Below, piece by piece: positions 1 to 7,021 of a DNA stretch of 9,951 nucleotides. The DNA is from an uncultured Bacteroidales bacterium. GTDB taxonomy: Bacteria > Bacteroidota > Bacteroidia > Bacteroidales > Muribaculaceae. The notes under the pieces were generated by a model that saw only the letters and a list, made by a program, of their open reading frames with translations, did not search any database and had not been told where the DNA came from. The stretch is taken from NCBI GenBank assembly GCA_900554345.1, contig USHH01000067.1:1-9951 (forward strand), read 5' to 3'. How positions within the stretch are numbered: position 1 is the first letter of the stretch; each line of letters begins with the position of its first letter. A program made the position numbers and the translations under genes.

Positions 1-596
1 CCGCCGAAGGAGAGGCCCTTGCCTGTGAATGTGCCTGTGTTCTCGCGTGCGAGCTTCTTGTACATGCCGTACATGTAGCCTACCTCGCGGCCGCCTACGC
101 CTATATCGCCTGCGGGCACGTCGCGGTCCGGGCCGAGGTTGCGCCAGAGCTCAAGGATGAAGGCCTGGCAGAAACGCATGATCTCGGCGTCGCTCTTGCC
201 GCGGGGGCTGAAGTCGGAGCCGCCTTTGCCGCCGCCCATCGGAAGGGTGGTCAGCGCGTTCTTGAATGTCTGCTCGAAGCCGAGGAACTTGAGGATCGAG
301 AGGTTGACCGATGCGTGGAAGCGGATACCGCCCTTGTAGGGGCCGATGGCGTTGTTGAACTGTACGCGGTAGCCGATATTGTTCTGAACTTCTCCCTTGT
401 CGTCTACCCAGGTGACGCGGAATGTGAAGATGCGGTCGGGCTCTACCATCCGCTCTATGATGCGTGCTTTCTCGAATTCAGGATGCTGGTTGTAGACCTC
501 CTCTACTGAAAGAAGCACTTCTTTCACAGCCTGGAGATACTCCTTCTCGCCGGGATGCTTTGCTTCAAGCCCGGCCATGATCTCGGAAATGTTCAT
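1..596 (-). CDS. gdhA: NAD(P)-dependent glutamate dehydrogenase, N-terminal part (3' end outside window)
   Basis: The enzyme interconverts glutamate with 2-oxoglutarate plus ammonia in the cytoplasm and links nitrogen assimilation to central carbon metabolism. The frame reads from an ATG at 596 down to the window edge, giving 198 codons of a family usually about 445 residues long. Visible family motifs are KGGIRFH, the glutamate-binding-domain segment ending in Lys112, PMGGGKGGSDF with the catalytic-type Lys124, and PAGDIGVGGRE with Asp164. Their spacing agrees with the hexameric bacterial enzymes (K113, K125 and D165 in Clostridium symbiosum GDH, from memory). The Rossmann coenzyme domain lies outside the window, so NADP versus NAD preference cannot be read here. 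The start is chosen because the family N-terminus begins at this point and a consensus promoter lies about 50 bases upstream. The gene appears to have its own promoter and to be separate from the OmpA gene behind it. Confidence 0.95.
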   Translation of the reverse strand, partial: MNISEIMAGLEAKHPGEKEYLQAVKEVLLSVEEVYNQHPEFEKARIIERMVEPDRIFTFRVTWVDDKGEVQNNIGYRVQFNNAIGPYKGGIRFHASVNLSILKFLGFEQTFKNALTTLPMGGGKGGSDFSPRGKSDAEIMRFCQAFILELWRNLGPDRDVPAGDIGVGGREVGYMYGMYKKLARENTGTFTGKGLSFG

Positions 597-646
597 GTTA
601 GTCAGTTTAGATTTATGGTTAAACGTGTTGTTGTTTCTTATTTGAT

Positions 647-678
647 GCAAAAGTACAATCTTTATTTGATATGGCAAA
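647..678 (-). promoter_or_regulatory. Bacteroidetes-type promoter for the glutamate dehydrogenase gene
   Basis: Read on the minus strand there is a TTTG at 675-678, exactly 19 bases, then TACTTTTGC at 647-655. This is a full match to the -33 TTTG and -7 TAnnTTTG consensus of Bacteroidetes housekeeping sigma factors. Transcription would begin near 640 and give a leader of about 44 A/T-rich bases before the ATG at 596. That leader has no clear Shine-Dalgarno sequence, which is normal for this phylum. The placement between the hairpin that ends the OmpA gene and the gdh start fits an independent transcription unit. Confidence 0.75.
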
Positions 679-731
679 GGTTTTCCTTACAAATTTTTGT
701 TTCCGCCCTTTTTTCCTCCTTATATAATACG

Positions 732-767
732 GGGAGGCGCGTCCGCGTTGCCGCAGGCGCGCCTCCC
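732..767 (-). terminator. Strong hairpin, probable terminator of the OmpA-family gene
   Basis: Arms 732-741 and 758-767 are perfectly complementary over 10 bp. On the minus-strand RNA the stem continues after one mismatch (757 with 742) through five more pairs, 752-756 with 743-747, and closes on a GCAA loop (748-751), a GNRA tetraloop. One inner pair is a G-U that would be a C-A mismatch on the plus strand, so the structure suits minus-strand RNA. It begins 29 bases past the OmpA stop. No clean U-tract follows; the sequence there is only A/T-rich, so termination efficiency is uncertain. Confidence 0.6.
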
Positions 768-796
768 TCTATAAAAATCAGGGTCGGGACTTGGTC

Positions 797-2059
797 TTAT
801 TTCTGTGTGAAGATCACGATACGGTTCCAGTCGTTGGTGCGGTAGGGCTGCACGTCGGAGCCGTCGTATTTCACTGTCAGCCTCGAGGGATCGATGCCGT
901 AGGTCTTGATCAGGGCGTTGGCCACTGCGTCGGCCCTTCTCTTCGAGAGAGCCATGTTGTAGTCGCTCGTGCCGGTGTCTTTGTCGGCATAGCCTACGAT
1001 GACTACTTTCTCCTCGGGATTGGCCTTCAGCCATTCAGCCATATTGTAGACGTTGACCTCCTCCGTAGGCATGATCTCGTCGGAGTTGATGAGGAAGCGC
1101 ACGGTGGTCATGAGCGGCGCGTTGACGCAGTCTTTCTCCACGACCTCGGGGCAGGGAAGCTGGCTCTCGAGGGCGGCGATGGTCTGTGCGCTGTTGAGGA
1201 GCTCGGCGCGGAGGTTGTTCACCTGGTTGTTGAGGCCTGCGAGCTGACTCATCGATTCGCATTCATTATATGATTCCCATGTGCGGCCGTTGATGTTGAA
1301 GCTGAAGCCGCCGAGGGCTGCGATGTTGGCCTCGATGGGGCGTCCGTAGCTGCAGCCGTTCCAGTTGTCGCCGTAGAAGGAAGCCCTTGCCTCTGCGAAG
1401 AAGTCGACATACCTGCAGAGACGGAACCTGAACTGGATGCCGGCGCTCACGGGCAGCGACCAGCTTGTGGTGCGCAGCTTGTTGCTGTGGCGGCGGTAGA
1501 TGTTGCTGCCGGATGCCGGATTGCCCTTGGAGTCCTTGATGCCCCATGTGCAGTCGCCTCCGAGACCCACGTATGGAATCACGCTGACCACGCGGTCGGG
1601 ATTCACACCGGCGATGGTGTTACACATATCCCACATAAGCTCGAGGTTGAGGTTGACGTGCTTGGCATGTGTCCAGCCGTTGGTGGGCTGTTCGGTGGTG
1701 GGGTTGTTCCAGTGGAGGGCGCCCCCCAGGGCGTTGACCCTTACAGCCAGGTAGGGGGAGAACCAGTGGCCGAAGCCGAAGTTCATCGCCAGAGTCATGT
1801 TCTTGCGGTTTACGTTGTGTCCCGGCGACTCTACGCCTATACCCCTCTCCACGAAAGGCTGGTTGATGCCGGCGCCAAGCTGGATAAACCAGTTGTTGCG
1901 CCATCCGGCGAAGTAGCGGTTGGTGTTGTCACACGAGAATTCGGTCACTGATACAGCCTCGTCTTCGATCACGACGGGCTCCTGGGCCTTCGCGCCTGTC
2001 GGAAGCATCGTGGCTCCGGCGCACAGCGCTATAAGACAGTAGAGATTTTTAGCTTTCAT
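797..2059 (-). CDS. OmpA-family outer-membrane beta-barrel protein with peptidoglycan-binding domain
   Basis: A 420-residue envelope protein that probably ties the outer membrane to peptidoglycan. Residues 1-25 form a signal peptide ending in AKA, with predicted cleavage before Gln26. Residues from about 45 to 260 carry alternating aromatic, glycine-rich strands typical of an eight-stranded OmpA barrel. Residues 270-301 form a short coiled-coil-like linker with leucines at heptad spacing. Residues from about 315 to the end are an OmpA C-terminal domain, with GYADKDTG at 356-363, the NxxLSxxRAD signature around 368-377, and NRIVIF near the end. Asp359 and Arg375 are the likely contacts to diaminopimelate. 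The layout resembles the Porphyromonas Pgm6/Pgm7 type. The mature protein has eight cysteines, which is unusual for an outer-membrane protein. No TTTG/TAnnTTTG promoter is visible upstream; the leader is A/T-rich. The gene stands alone, followed by a hairpin. The exact ligand or porin role is not readable. Confidence 0.9.
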   Translation of the reverse strand: MKAKNLYCLIALCAGATMLPTGAKAQEPVVIEDEAVSVTEFSCDNTNRYFAGWRNNWFIQLGAGINQPFVERGIGVESPGHNVNRKNMTLAMNFGFGHWFSPYLAVRVNALGGALHWNNPTTEQPTNGWTHAKHVNLNLELMWDMCNTIAGVNPDRVVSVIPYVGLGGDCTWGIKDSKGNPASGSNIYRRHSNKLRTTSWSLPVSAGIQFRFRLCRYVDFFAEARASFYGDNWNGCSYGRPIEANIAALGGFSFNINGRTWESYNECESMSQLAGLNNQVNNLRAELLNSAQTIAALESQLPCPEVVEKDCVNAPLMTTVRFLINSDEIMPTEEVNVYNMAEWLKANPEEKVVIVGYADKDTGTSDYNMALSKRRADAVANALIKTYGIDPSRLTVKYDGSDVQPYRTNDWNRIVIFTQK

Positions 2060-2171
2060 AATTAATCTTAATTAGAATATAGTGTTTGTTTTGATTTTAT
2101 ATTCATAACGTATGCGCCTTTTCATTGGTTCATTTTTTTTAACGTACATTTCACCACGCCCGGGATTTAAT

Positions 2172-2238
2172 GCGGATTGTGTTTTGAGAGTTGGAGCTTT
2201 TTAGTTAATTTCGCGTATTATTTGAAGCCACAATCCGC
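2172..2238. repeat. 10-bp perfect inverted repeat bracketing a promoter
   Basis: GCGGATTGTG at 2172-2181 and its exact reverse complement at 2229-2238 are separated by 47 bases. They flank the predicted plus-strand promoter at 2183-2213: one arm abuts the -33 element and the other lies within the first transcribed bases. It could be a two-site operator or a chance repeat. One such repeat in 10 kb is not improbable by chance, so the case rests on its position. Confidence 0.4.
2183..2213 (+). promoter_or_regulatory. Probable promoter of the M23-dxr-rseP operon
   Basis: TTTG at 2183-2186, 19 bases, then TAATTTCG at 2206-2213. This matches the Bacteroidetes TTTG-N19-TAnnTTTG pattern with one mismatch in the -7 box. 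Transcription would start near 2220, leaving a leader of about 27 bases before the ATG at 2247. The rest of the divergent region (2060-2182) shows A/T-rich leader sequence for the OmpA gene and no other element I can support. Confidence 0.5.
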
Positions 2239-2246
2239 GAGACTGC

Positions 2247-3074
2247 ATGCGCCGCAACAGGATTATCAGCATATCGGTATTCGATGAGTCGCGGCTCCAC
2301 ACACTTCTGAAGTGGAGCTGCCCCTCGCGTCGTCTCCCTGTGGCGGCTCTCTTCCTCATGGCGGCCTGCCTTATGGCGGCCGTTCTCGTGGTGGCTTTCA
2401 CACCGTTGCGGCGCCTCCTTCCCGGCTCGCTCGACGACACCCGTCGCGAGGCCCTGGGGCAGCGCCTCCCGCGCCTCGACTCCCTGCAGCGACTCTCCGA
2501 GCTCAACGCCGCCTATCTCGCCGACATCACCCGCGTGGCCGACCATCAGCGTCCGGGCGCCGACACGGCCGGGCGGGCGGCCCGCAAGACCGTCTATTCC
2601 GACTCGCTTCTCGCCCCTCTCCCGGCAGAGGCCCGTTTCGTGGCCTCCGTGGCCGAGCGCGAGAAGTTCAATCTCTCGGTCATAGCGCCGCTTGCCGGCG
2701 GCAGCGTGATGTTCTATCCTCCCGATGAGGGTGCGGTGGCTGCTTCCGAGTCGCGCGGCAGCATGCGCCAGAAGATCCTCATGCCTCCCGACGCCAATGT
2801 GGGCGCCCTCGCCGACGGCACTGTGGTGGCCGTCTATTACGCGCCGGAGGAGCGCGGATATGCCGTGGTGACCCAGCATGGCCGCGGATTCCTCTCCCGA
2901 TACTCGCGTCTGGGCTCACCGCTCGTGGCCGTGGGCGACGTGGTGGCCGGCGGACAGGCACTCGCTCTCCCGCTTTCCGCGCCTGGGCGACGGGGCGACG
3001 TCATATACCTGGAGATGTGGCACAACGGCACTTCCTTGCCTCCATCCGACTATATTCTCCAAAAAAATCATTAA
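2247..3074 (+). CDS. Membrane-anchored M23/LytM-like protein lacking zinc ligands
   Basis: A 275-residue protein with a short cytoplasmic N-terminus, one transmembrane helix at about 30-51 preceded by Lys22, Arg28 and Arg29, and a C-terminal periplasmic LytM fold. The C-terminal half matches the peptidase M23 pattern: ADGTVVAV at 189-196, a TQHGRG turn at 209-214, the VGDVVAGGQ segment, and LEMWHNG at 255-261 followed by PSDYI. The catalytic features are absent. No HxxxD precedes the DGTV strand, and the HxH before the conserved Glu is replaced by V252 and Y254. It is therefore probably a non-enzymatic LytM protein, perhaps an activator of other cell-wall hydrolases like EnvC or NlpD; that role is inference. 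From memory, Bacteroides carries a similar one-helix, degenerate M23 protein directly before dxr. It is the first gene of the probable operon; the ATG at 2247 is the only suitable start after the promoter. Confidence 0.8.
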   Translation: MRRNRIISISVFDESRLHTLLKWSCPSRRLPVAALFLMAACLMAAVLVVAFTPLRRLLPGSLDDTRREALGQRLPRLDSLQRLSELNAAYLADITRVADHQRPGADTAGRAARKTVYSDSLLAPLPAEARFVASVAEREKFNLSVIAPLAGGSVMFYPPDEGAVAASESRGSMRQKILMPPDANVGALADGTVVAVYYAPEERGYAVVTQHGRGFLSRYSRLGSPLVAVGDVVAGGQALALPLSAPGRRGDVIYLEMWHNGTSLPPSDYILQKNH

Positions 3075-3113
3075 CTTCGCGATATGATTCTCTCCTTAAT
3101 ATATAATAACCCC

Positions 3114-3138
3114 GGGGCGCTCCCTCCAGCGGCGCTCC
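3114..3138 (+). other. GC-rich stem-loop and short direct repeat before dxr
   Basis: In the 79-base gap between the M23 gene and dxr, 3114-3120 can pair with 3132-3138 (seven pairs, one of them G-U) around an 11-base loop. The same stretch holds an 8-base direct repeat, GGCGCTCC, at 3116-3123 and 3131-3138. It ends 15 bases before the dxr GTG and is followed by a weakly T-rich run, so it could be a partial terminator, an RNA-processing site or a translation modulator. Evidence is limited to base pairing. Confidence 0.35.
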
Positions 3139-3153
3139 AAATTACTGTTTGAT

Positions 3154-4320
3154 GTGGACAACGACAAGAAAAAGATAGCCGTGCTCGGCAGCACGGGCAG
3201 TATAGGCACCCAGACCCTCGACATCATCGCCGAGTATCCCGACCGTTTTCAGGCCACCCTTCTCACGGCCCGCCGTCAGTGGGAGCTGCTGGCCCAGCAG
3301 GCCCGTAAGTTTCTTCCCCGCAGGGTAGTGATTGCCGACGAGCGCTATTATGCCCGTCTGCGCGACGCCCTCTCCGACCTCTCCATCGAGGTTGAGGCCG
3401 GCGACGAGGCCGTGGCCCGCGCCGCCGCCGAGGTGGAGGCCGATGTGGTGGTCACCGCCATGGTGGGCTACAGCGGCCTCGTGCCCACGGTGAAGGCAAT
3501 CGAGGCCGGGCGCACCATAGCGCTCGCCAACAAGGAGACGCTCGTGGTGGCCGGATCGGTCATCACGGAGCTCGTGAAGCGCCACGGCGTGGATGTGGTG
3601 CCCGTCGACAGCGAGCATTCCGCCATCTTCCAGTGCCTTCACGGCGAGCGGCGCTCAGAGGCGCGCAAGATCCTTCTCACGGCCAGTGGTGGCCCCTTCC
3701 GCAAGCTTTCGAAGGAGCAGCTCGGGAAGGTGACGGTGGCCGACGCCCTCAACCATCCCAACTGGAAGATGGGGGCCAAGGTGACGGTCGACTCCGCCTC
3801 GATGATGAACAAGGGCTTCGAGATGATAGAGGCCCGGTGGCTCTTCGACTGTCCGCCGGCTGCCATCGAGATCGTGGTGCATCCTCAGTCAATAGTGCAT
3901 TCGATGGTGGAGTTTGTCGACGGCTCGGTCAAGGCCCAGCTCGGCGTGCCCGACATGCACCTTCCCATCCGCTATGCCCTCGGCTATCCGGAAAGGCTTC
4001 CGACCACCCAGCCCCCGCTCTCGTTCGCCAAATACCGCGAGCTCACATTCGAGGCGCCCGACTACGACAAGTTCCCCCTTCTCACCTATGCCTTCGAGGC
4101 AGTGGAGGCCGGCGGCAACATGCCCTGCATACTCAACGCCGCCAACGAGATAGCGGTGGCGGCCTTCCTCGACCGCCGCATCCGCTTCGTCGACATGCCG
4201 CGTGTGGCCAGGCTCACGATGGAGAAGGCATCATTCGTAGCCGTCCCCACGCTTGCCGACCTCATGGCCTCCAACGGCGAGGCCCGCGCCATCGCCGCGG
4301 AGATTGTGGAGCGCATGTGA
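3154..4320 (+). CDS. dxr: 1-deoxy-D-xylulose 5-phosphate reductoisomerase
   Basis: This enzyme (IspC) makes the first committed step of the MEP isoprenoid pathway. It isomerises and reduces DXP to 2-C-methyl-D-erythritol 4-phosphate with NADPH and a divalent metal, in the cytoplasm. The 388-residue length is normal. Motifs in order: the NADPH-binding GSTGSIG at 12-18; ANKETLV with Asn126-Lys127-Glu128; the metal-binding region with Asp152 and Glu154 in VDSEHSAIFQ; HPNWKMG with His201; and DSASMMNKGFE with Ser214, Asn219, Lys220 and Glu223, followed by HPQSIVHSMVEF. All expected active-site residues are present. The start is GTG at 3154: no in-frame ATG lies between it and the upstream stop at 3097, and the GST motif sits at the usual distance. 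An out-of-frame ATG overlaps this GTG at 3152. The gene lies 79 bases after the M23 gene and 45 before rseP, probably in the same operon. Confidence 0.97.
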   Translation: MDNDKKKIAVLGSTGSIGTQTLDIIAEYPDRFQATLLTARRQWELLAQQARKFLPRRVVIADERYYARLRDALSDLSIEVEAGDEAVARAAAEVEADVVVTAMVGYSGLVPTVKAIEAGRTIALANKETLVVAGSVITELVKRHGVDVVPVDSEHSAIFQCLHGERRSEARKILLTASGGPFRKLSKEQLGKVTVADALNHPNWKMGAKVTVDSASMMNKGFEMIEARWLFDCPPAAIEIVVHPQSIVHSMVEFVDGSVKAQLGVPDMHLPIRYALGYPERLPTTQPPLSFAKYRELTFEAPDYDKFPLLTYAFEAVEAGGNMPCILNAANEIAVAAFLDRRIRFVDMPRVARLTMEKASFVAVPTLADLMASNGEARAIAAEIVERM

Positions 4321-4365
4321 CCCGCACCCGCATCCTGATATTGACATTATAATACCTTTCCTTCT

Positions 4366-5802
4366 GTGGATACATTTCTCATTAAGGCCGTGCAGCTTAT
4401 AGTGGCATTGGCTTTCCTTGTGATAATACACGAATTCGGCCATTTCCTCTTCGCGAGGATCTTCGGCGTGAAGGTCGAGAAGTTCTATATCTTTTTCGAC
4501 CCCTGGACCGAGCTTTTCAAGTGGAGGCCGAAGAAATATATCGGCGCTTTCGGGAAGACGAAAAAACTCCGCGGCTGCCCCGAGGGGGCGGAGGCAGACG
4601 AGAAGCCGAAAGGGTTCTGGTCTGACACCGAATACGGCATCGGGTGGCTTCCGCTCGGGGGCTACTGCAAGATCGCCGGCATGATCGACGAGAGCATGGA
4701 CACCGAGCAGATGAAGCAGCCGGCGAAGCCGTGGGAGTTCCGCTCCAAGCCTGCCTGGCAGCGCCTGCTCATCATGATCGCCGGCGTGCTCTTCAATTTC
4801 CTTCTCGCCATCATCATCTATGCCGGCATAGTCTTCGCCACAGGCGAGAAATACGTGCCCTTCCGCGAGGCGAAGCTCGGCATGGCCTATTCGGGCGCGG
4901 CTCATGACATAGGTTTCCGCGACGGCGACATCCCCCTCTATGCCGACGGCGAGGAGCTCTCCTATCCCCCCGACGCACGCATGAAGATGGCGCAGGCCAA
5001 GGTGGTGACCGTGGAGCGCGAAGGGCGTCGCGTGGATGTGGCCGTTCCCTCCGATTTCCTCCTGCGCCTCGACAGTGAGGCCAAGAGCGACACCGCCATG
5101 ATATCCTTCTTCACCTACCGCATACCCACGCGGGTGATCAATGTGGTGAAAGGGGAGGGGGCATATAAGGCCGGCATCCGCGAGGGCGACGAGATCATAG
5201 CCCTCAACGACACCGCGACCCCCTCGCTCGACGTCTTCTTCCGCCACCTCGCCGGTCACAACAACCGGACGGTGGCCCTTACCGTGACGCGACCCGCCGC
5301 CATCGGCCGCGACACCCTGCGCCTCGACGTGCCCCTCTCCGACAACTCCAAGATGGGAGTGGCCCTCGAGGTCGATCCCTCGAAGTTCTACCGCTCCGAG
5401 GAGAAGAGCTACAACCTCCTTCAGTCTGTGCCACGCGGCATCCAGATGGGCGTCGACAAGCTCACCTCCTACGCCTCGTCGATGAAGCTCGTCTTCACTA
5501 AGGAGGGGGCCAACAGCCTCGGCGGCTTCGGCACTCTCGGCAGCATATTCCCCGACAGGTGGAACTGGATCGCCTTCTGGAACATCGCGGCATTCTTCTC
5601 GGTGGCCCTCGCATTCATGAACATCCTGCCTATCCCGGCGCTCGACGGCGGCCACGTGCTCTTCCTGCTTTACGAGGTGATTTTCCGGCGGGCTCCGTCG
5701 CAGAAGTTCATGGAGCGCGCCCAGGTGGCCGGCATGCTGCTGCTGATAGCCCTTCTCATCTATGCCAACGGCATGGACATCTACCGTTTTTTTGTAAAAT
5801 AG
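4366..5802 (+). CDS. rseP: RseP-type site-2 intramembrane zinc metalloprotease
   Basis: A 478-residue inner-membrane protease of the S2P family (M50), which cuts transmembrane segments such as those of anti-sigma factors or spent signal peptides. The HEFGH zinc motif is at 22-26 inside the first helix. The second helix, about 134-157, carries the GxxxNF element (Gly140, Asn144). A divergent PDZ domain follows at roughly 165-240 and a clearer one at about 253-315. NILPIPALDGGH at 419-430 supplies the third zinc ligand, Asp427, and a last helix ends the protein. All catalytic residues are present. Residues 58-85 form a Lys/Gly/Glu-rich stretch that I do not recall in Bacteroides orthologues. 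The start is GTG at 4366, placing HEFGH at the usual depth; no in-frame ATG is better placed. The gene is 45 bases after dxr and 4 before the methyltransferase gene, consistent with co-transcription. Its anti-sigma partner is not in the window. Confidence 0.95.
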   Translation: MDTFLIKAVQLIVALAFLVIIHEFGHFLFARIFGVKVEKFYIFFDPWTELFKWRPKKYIGAFGKTKKLRGCPEGAEADEKPKGFWSDTEYGIGWLPLGGYCKIAGMIDESMDTEQMKQPAKPWEFRSKPAWQRLLIMIAGVLFNFLLAIIIYAGIVFATGEKYVPFREAKLGMAYSGAAHDIGFRDGDIPLYADGEELSYPPDARMKMAQAKVVTVEREGRRVDVAVPSDFLLRLDSEAKSDTAMISFFTYRIPTRVINVVKGEGAYKAGIREGDEIIALNDTATPSLDVFFRHLAGHNNRTVALTVTRPAAIGRDTLRLDVPLSDNSKMGVALEVDPSKFYRSEEKSYNLLQSVPRGIQMGVDKLTSYASSMKLVFTKEGANSLGGFGTLGSIFPDRWNWIAFWNIAAFFSVALAFMNILPIPALDGGHVLFLLYEVIFRRAPSQKFMERAQVAGMLLLIALLIYANGMDIYRFFVK

Positions 5803-5806
5803 GATT

Positions 5807-6985
5807 ATGAATCAGATAACATTGAAGAAAGGGAAGGAGGAGTCCCTCCTGCGTGGCCATCCGTGGGTATTCTCCGGAGCCATAGCCTCCATACCCGACG
5901 ATACGGAGGAGGGCGACCTCGTGGCCGTCGTTGCCCACGACGGCACCCTCATGGGTGTCGGCCACTTCCAGATCGGCAGCATAGCCGTCAGGATGCTCGA
6001 GTTCGGCGTCTCCTCGCTTCCCGAGGATTTCTATTTCAAGCGTCTGTCGGCGGCCTTCGCCATGCGCGAGGCCCTCGGCCTCATCCGCCCCGACAACGAC
6101 TCCTACCGCCTTGTGCACGGCGAGGGCGATTTCCTCCCCGGGCTCGTGGTCGACATCTACGCCGACACCGCCGTGATGCAGGCCCACAGCCCCGGCATGC
6201 ACTTCGCGCGCTTCGAGATCGCCGACGCCCTCACCCGTCTTCCCGGAGCCCGCATCCGCAATGTCTACTACAAGAGCGAGACGCCCCTGCCGTATAAAGC
6301 GCGGCTCGATCCAGAGAACGAGTATCTCGTGGGTGGCTTCGACGGCAACATCGCCCTGGAGAACGGCCTCCGCTTCAACATCGACTGGATGAAGGGGCAG
6401 AAGACCGGCTTCTTCCTCGACCAGCGCGACAACCGCGCCCTGCTCGAGCGCTATGCCAGAGGCCGGAAGGTGCTCAATATGTTCTGCTACACCGGCGGCT
6501 TTTCCGTCTATGCCATGCGCGGAGGAGCCCTCTCCGTCGACTCCGTCGACTCCTCGGCCAAGGCCGCGGCTCTCACCGACGCAAACATAGAGCTCAATTT
6601 CCCCGGCGACCGGCGCCATCACACCTTCCCCTGCGACGCCTTCCAGTTTCTCGCCGACATGAAGCCGGGAGCCTACGACCTGATAGTGCTCGACCCGCCG
6701 GCCTTCGCGAAGCACCGCGGCGCCCTGCGCAACGGCCTCATCGGCTACCGCCGCCTCAATGCCAAGGCTTTCGAGAAGATCGCTCCCGGCGGCATACTCT
6801 TCACTTTCTCCTGCTCGCAGGTGGTGAGCCGCGAGCAGTTCCGCCTCGCCGTCTTCACGGCCGCCACCCTCGCCGGCCGCAAGGTGCGCATCCTCCCTCA
6901 GCTCACCCAGCCCGCCGACCATCCGGTCGACATCTGCCATCCGGAGGGGGAATACCTCAAGGGCCTCGTGCTCTACGTTGAATAG
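5807..6985 (+). CDS. rlmI: RlmI-like 23S rRNA (cytosine-5-)-methyltransferase
   Basis: A 392-residue class I SAM-dependent methyltransferase with an N-terminal PUA RNA-binding domain (about 1-75). The family type, RlmI/YccW, makes m5C1962 in 23S rRNA. Signature segments are the SxLRGHPWVFSGAI start of the PUA domain, GQKTGFFLDQRDNR at 197-210, the SAM-binding VLNMFCYTGGFS at 222-233, the DPPAF motif at 296-300, and FSCSQ at 334-338, where Cys336 is the likely catalytic nucleophile. Length and motif order agree with the family. The ATG lies 4 bases after the rseP stop, so translation may be coupled. The precise target base is assigned by family resemblance only; related PUA-containing methyltransferases exist. 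Confidence 0.88.
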   Translation: MNQITLKKGKEESLLRGHPWVFSGAIASIPDDTEEGDLVAVVAHDGTLMGVGHFQIGSIAVRMLEFGVSSLPEDFYFKRLSAAFAMREALGLIRPDNDSYRLVHGEGDFLPGLVVDIYADTAVMQAHSPGMHFARFEIADALTRLPGARIRNVYYKSETPLPYKARLDPENEYLVGGFDGNIALENGLRFNIDWMKGQKTGFFLDQRDNRALLERYARGRKVLNMFCYTGGFSVYAMRGGALSVDSVDSSAKAAALTDANIELNFPGDRRHHTFPCDAFQFLADMKPGAYDLIVLDPPAFAKHRGALRNGLIGYRRLNAKAFEKIAPGGILFTFSCSQVVSREQFRLAVFTAATLAGRKVRILPQLTQPADHPVDICHPEGEYLKGLVLYVE

Positions 6986-7021
6986 ACAATCAAATATAAA
7001 TCTTAATAAATCAATGACATC

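Noticed and set aside
791..1951. Plus-strand open frames at 791-1273 and 1487-1951 opposite the OmpA-family gene
   Set aside because: The minus strand encodes a complete signal peptide, barrel and OmpA domain; the plus-strand frames show no family motif.
2060..2171. Search for an OmpA promoter or riboswitch in the divergent leader
   Set aside because: No TTTG occurs on the minus strand here and no stable fold was evident; only A/T-rich sequence could be described.
4341..4353. TTGACA followed by TATAAT just before rseP
   Set aside because: The hexamers look like E. coli sigma70 elements but are only one base apart, and this phylum uses TTTG/TAnnTTTG promoters, so it is a coincidence.
4231..5655. 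A 474-codon open frame on the minus strand across rseP
   Set aside because: It lies wholly antisense to a gene with all S2P motifs. It is rich in His, Gly, Val, Ala and Glu, as expected from reversing GC-biased codons, and has no recognisable domain or promoter.
5756..6940. A 394-codon minus-strand open frame across the rlmI gene
   Set aside because: Same reason: full antisense overlap with a motif-complete methyltransferase, and composition typical of a shadow frame.
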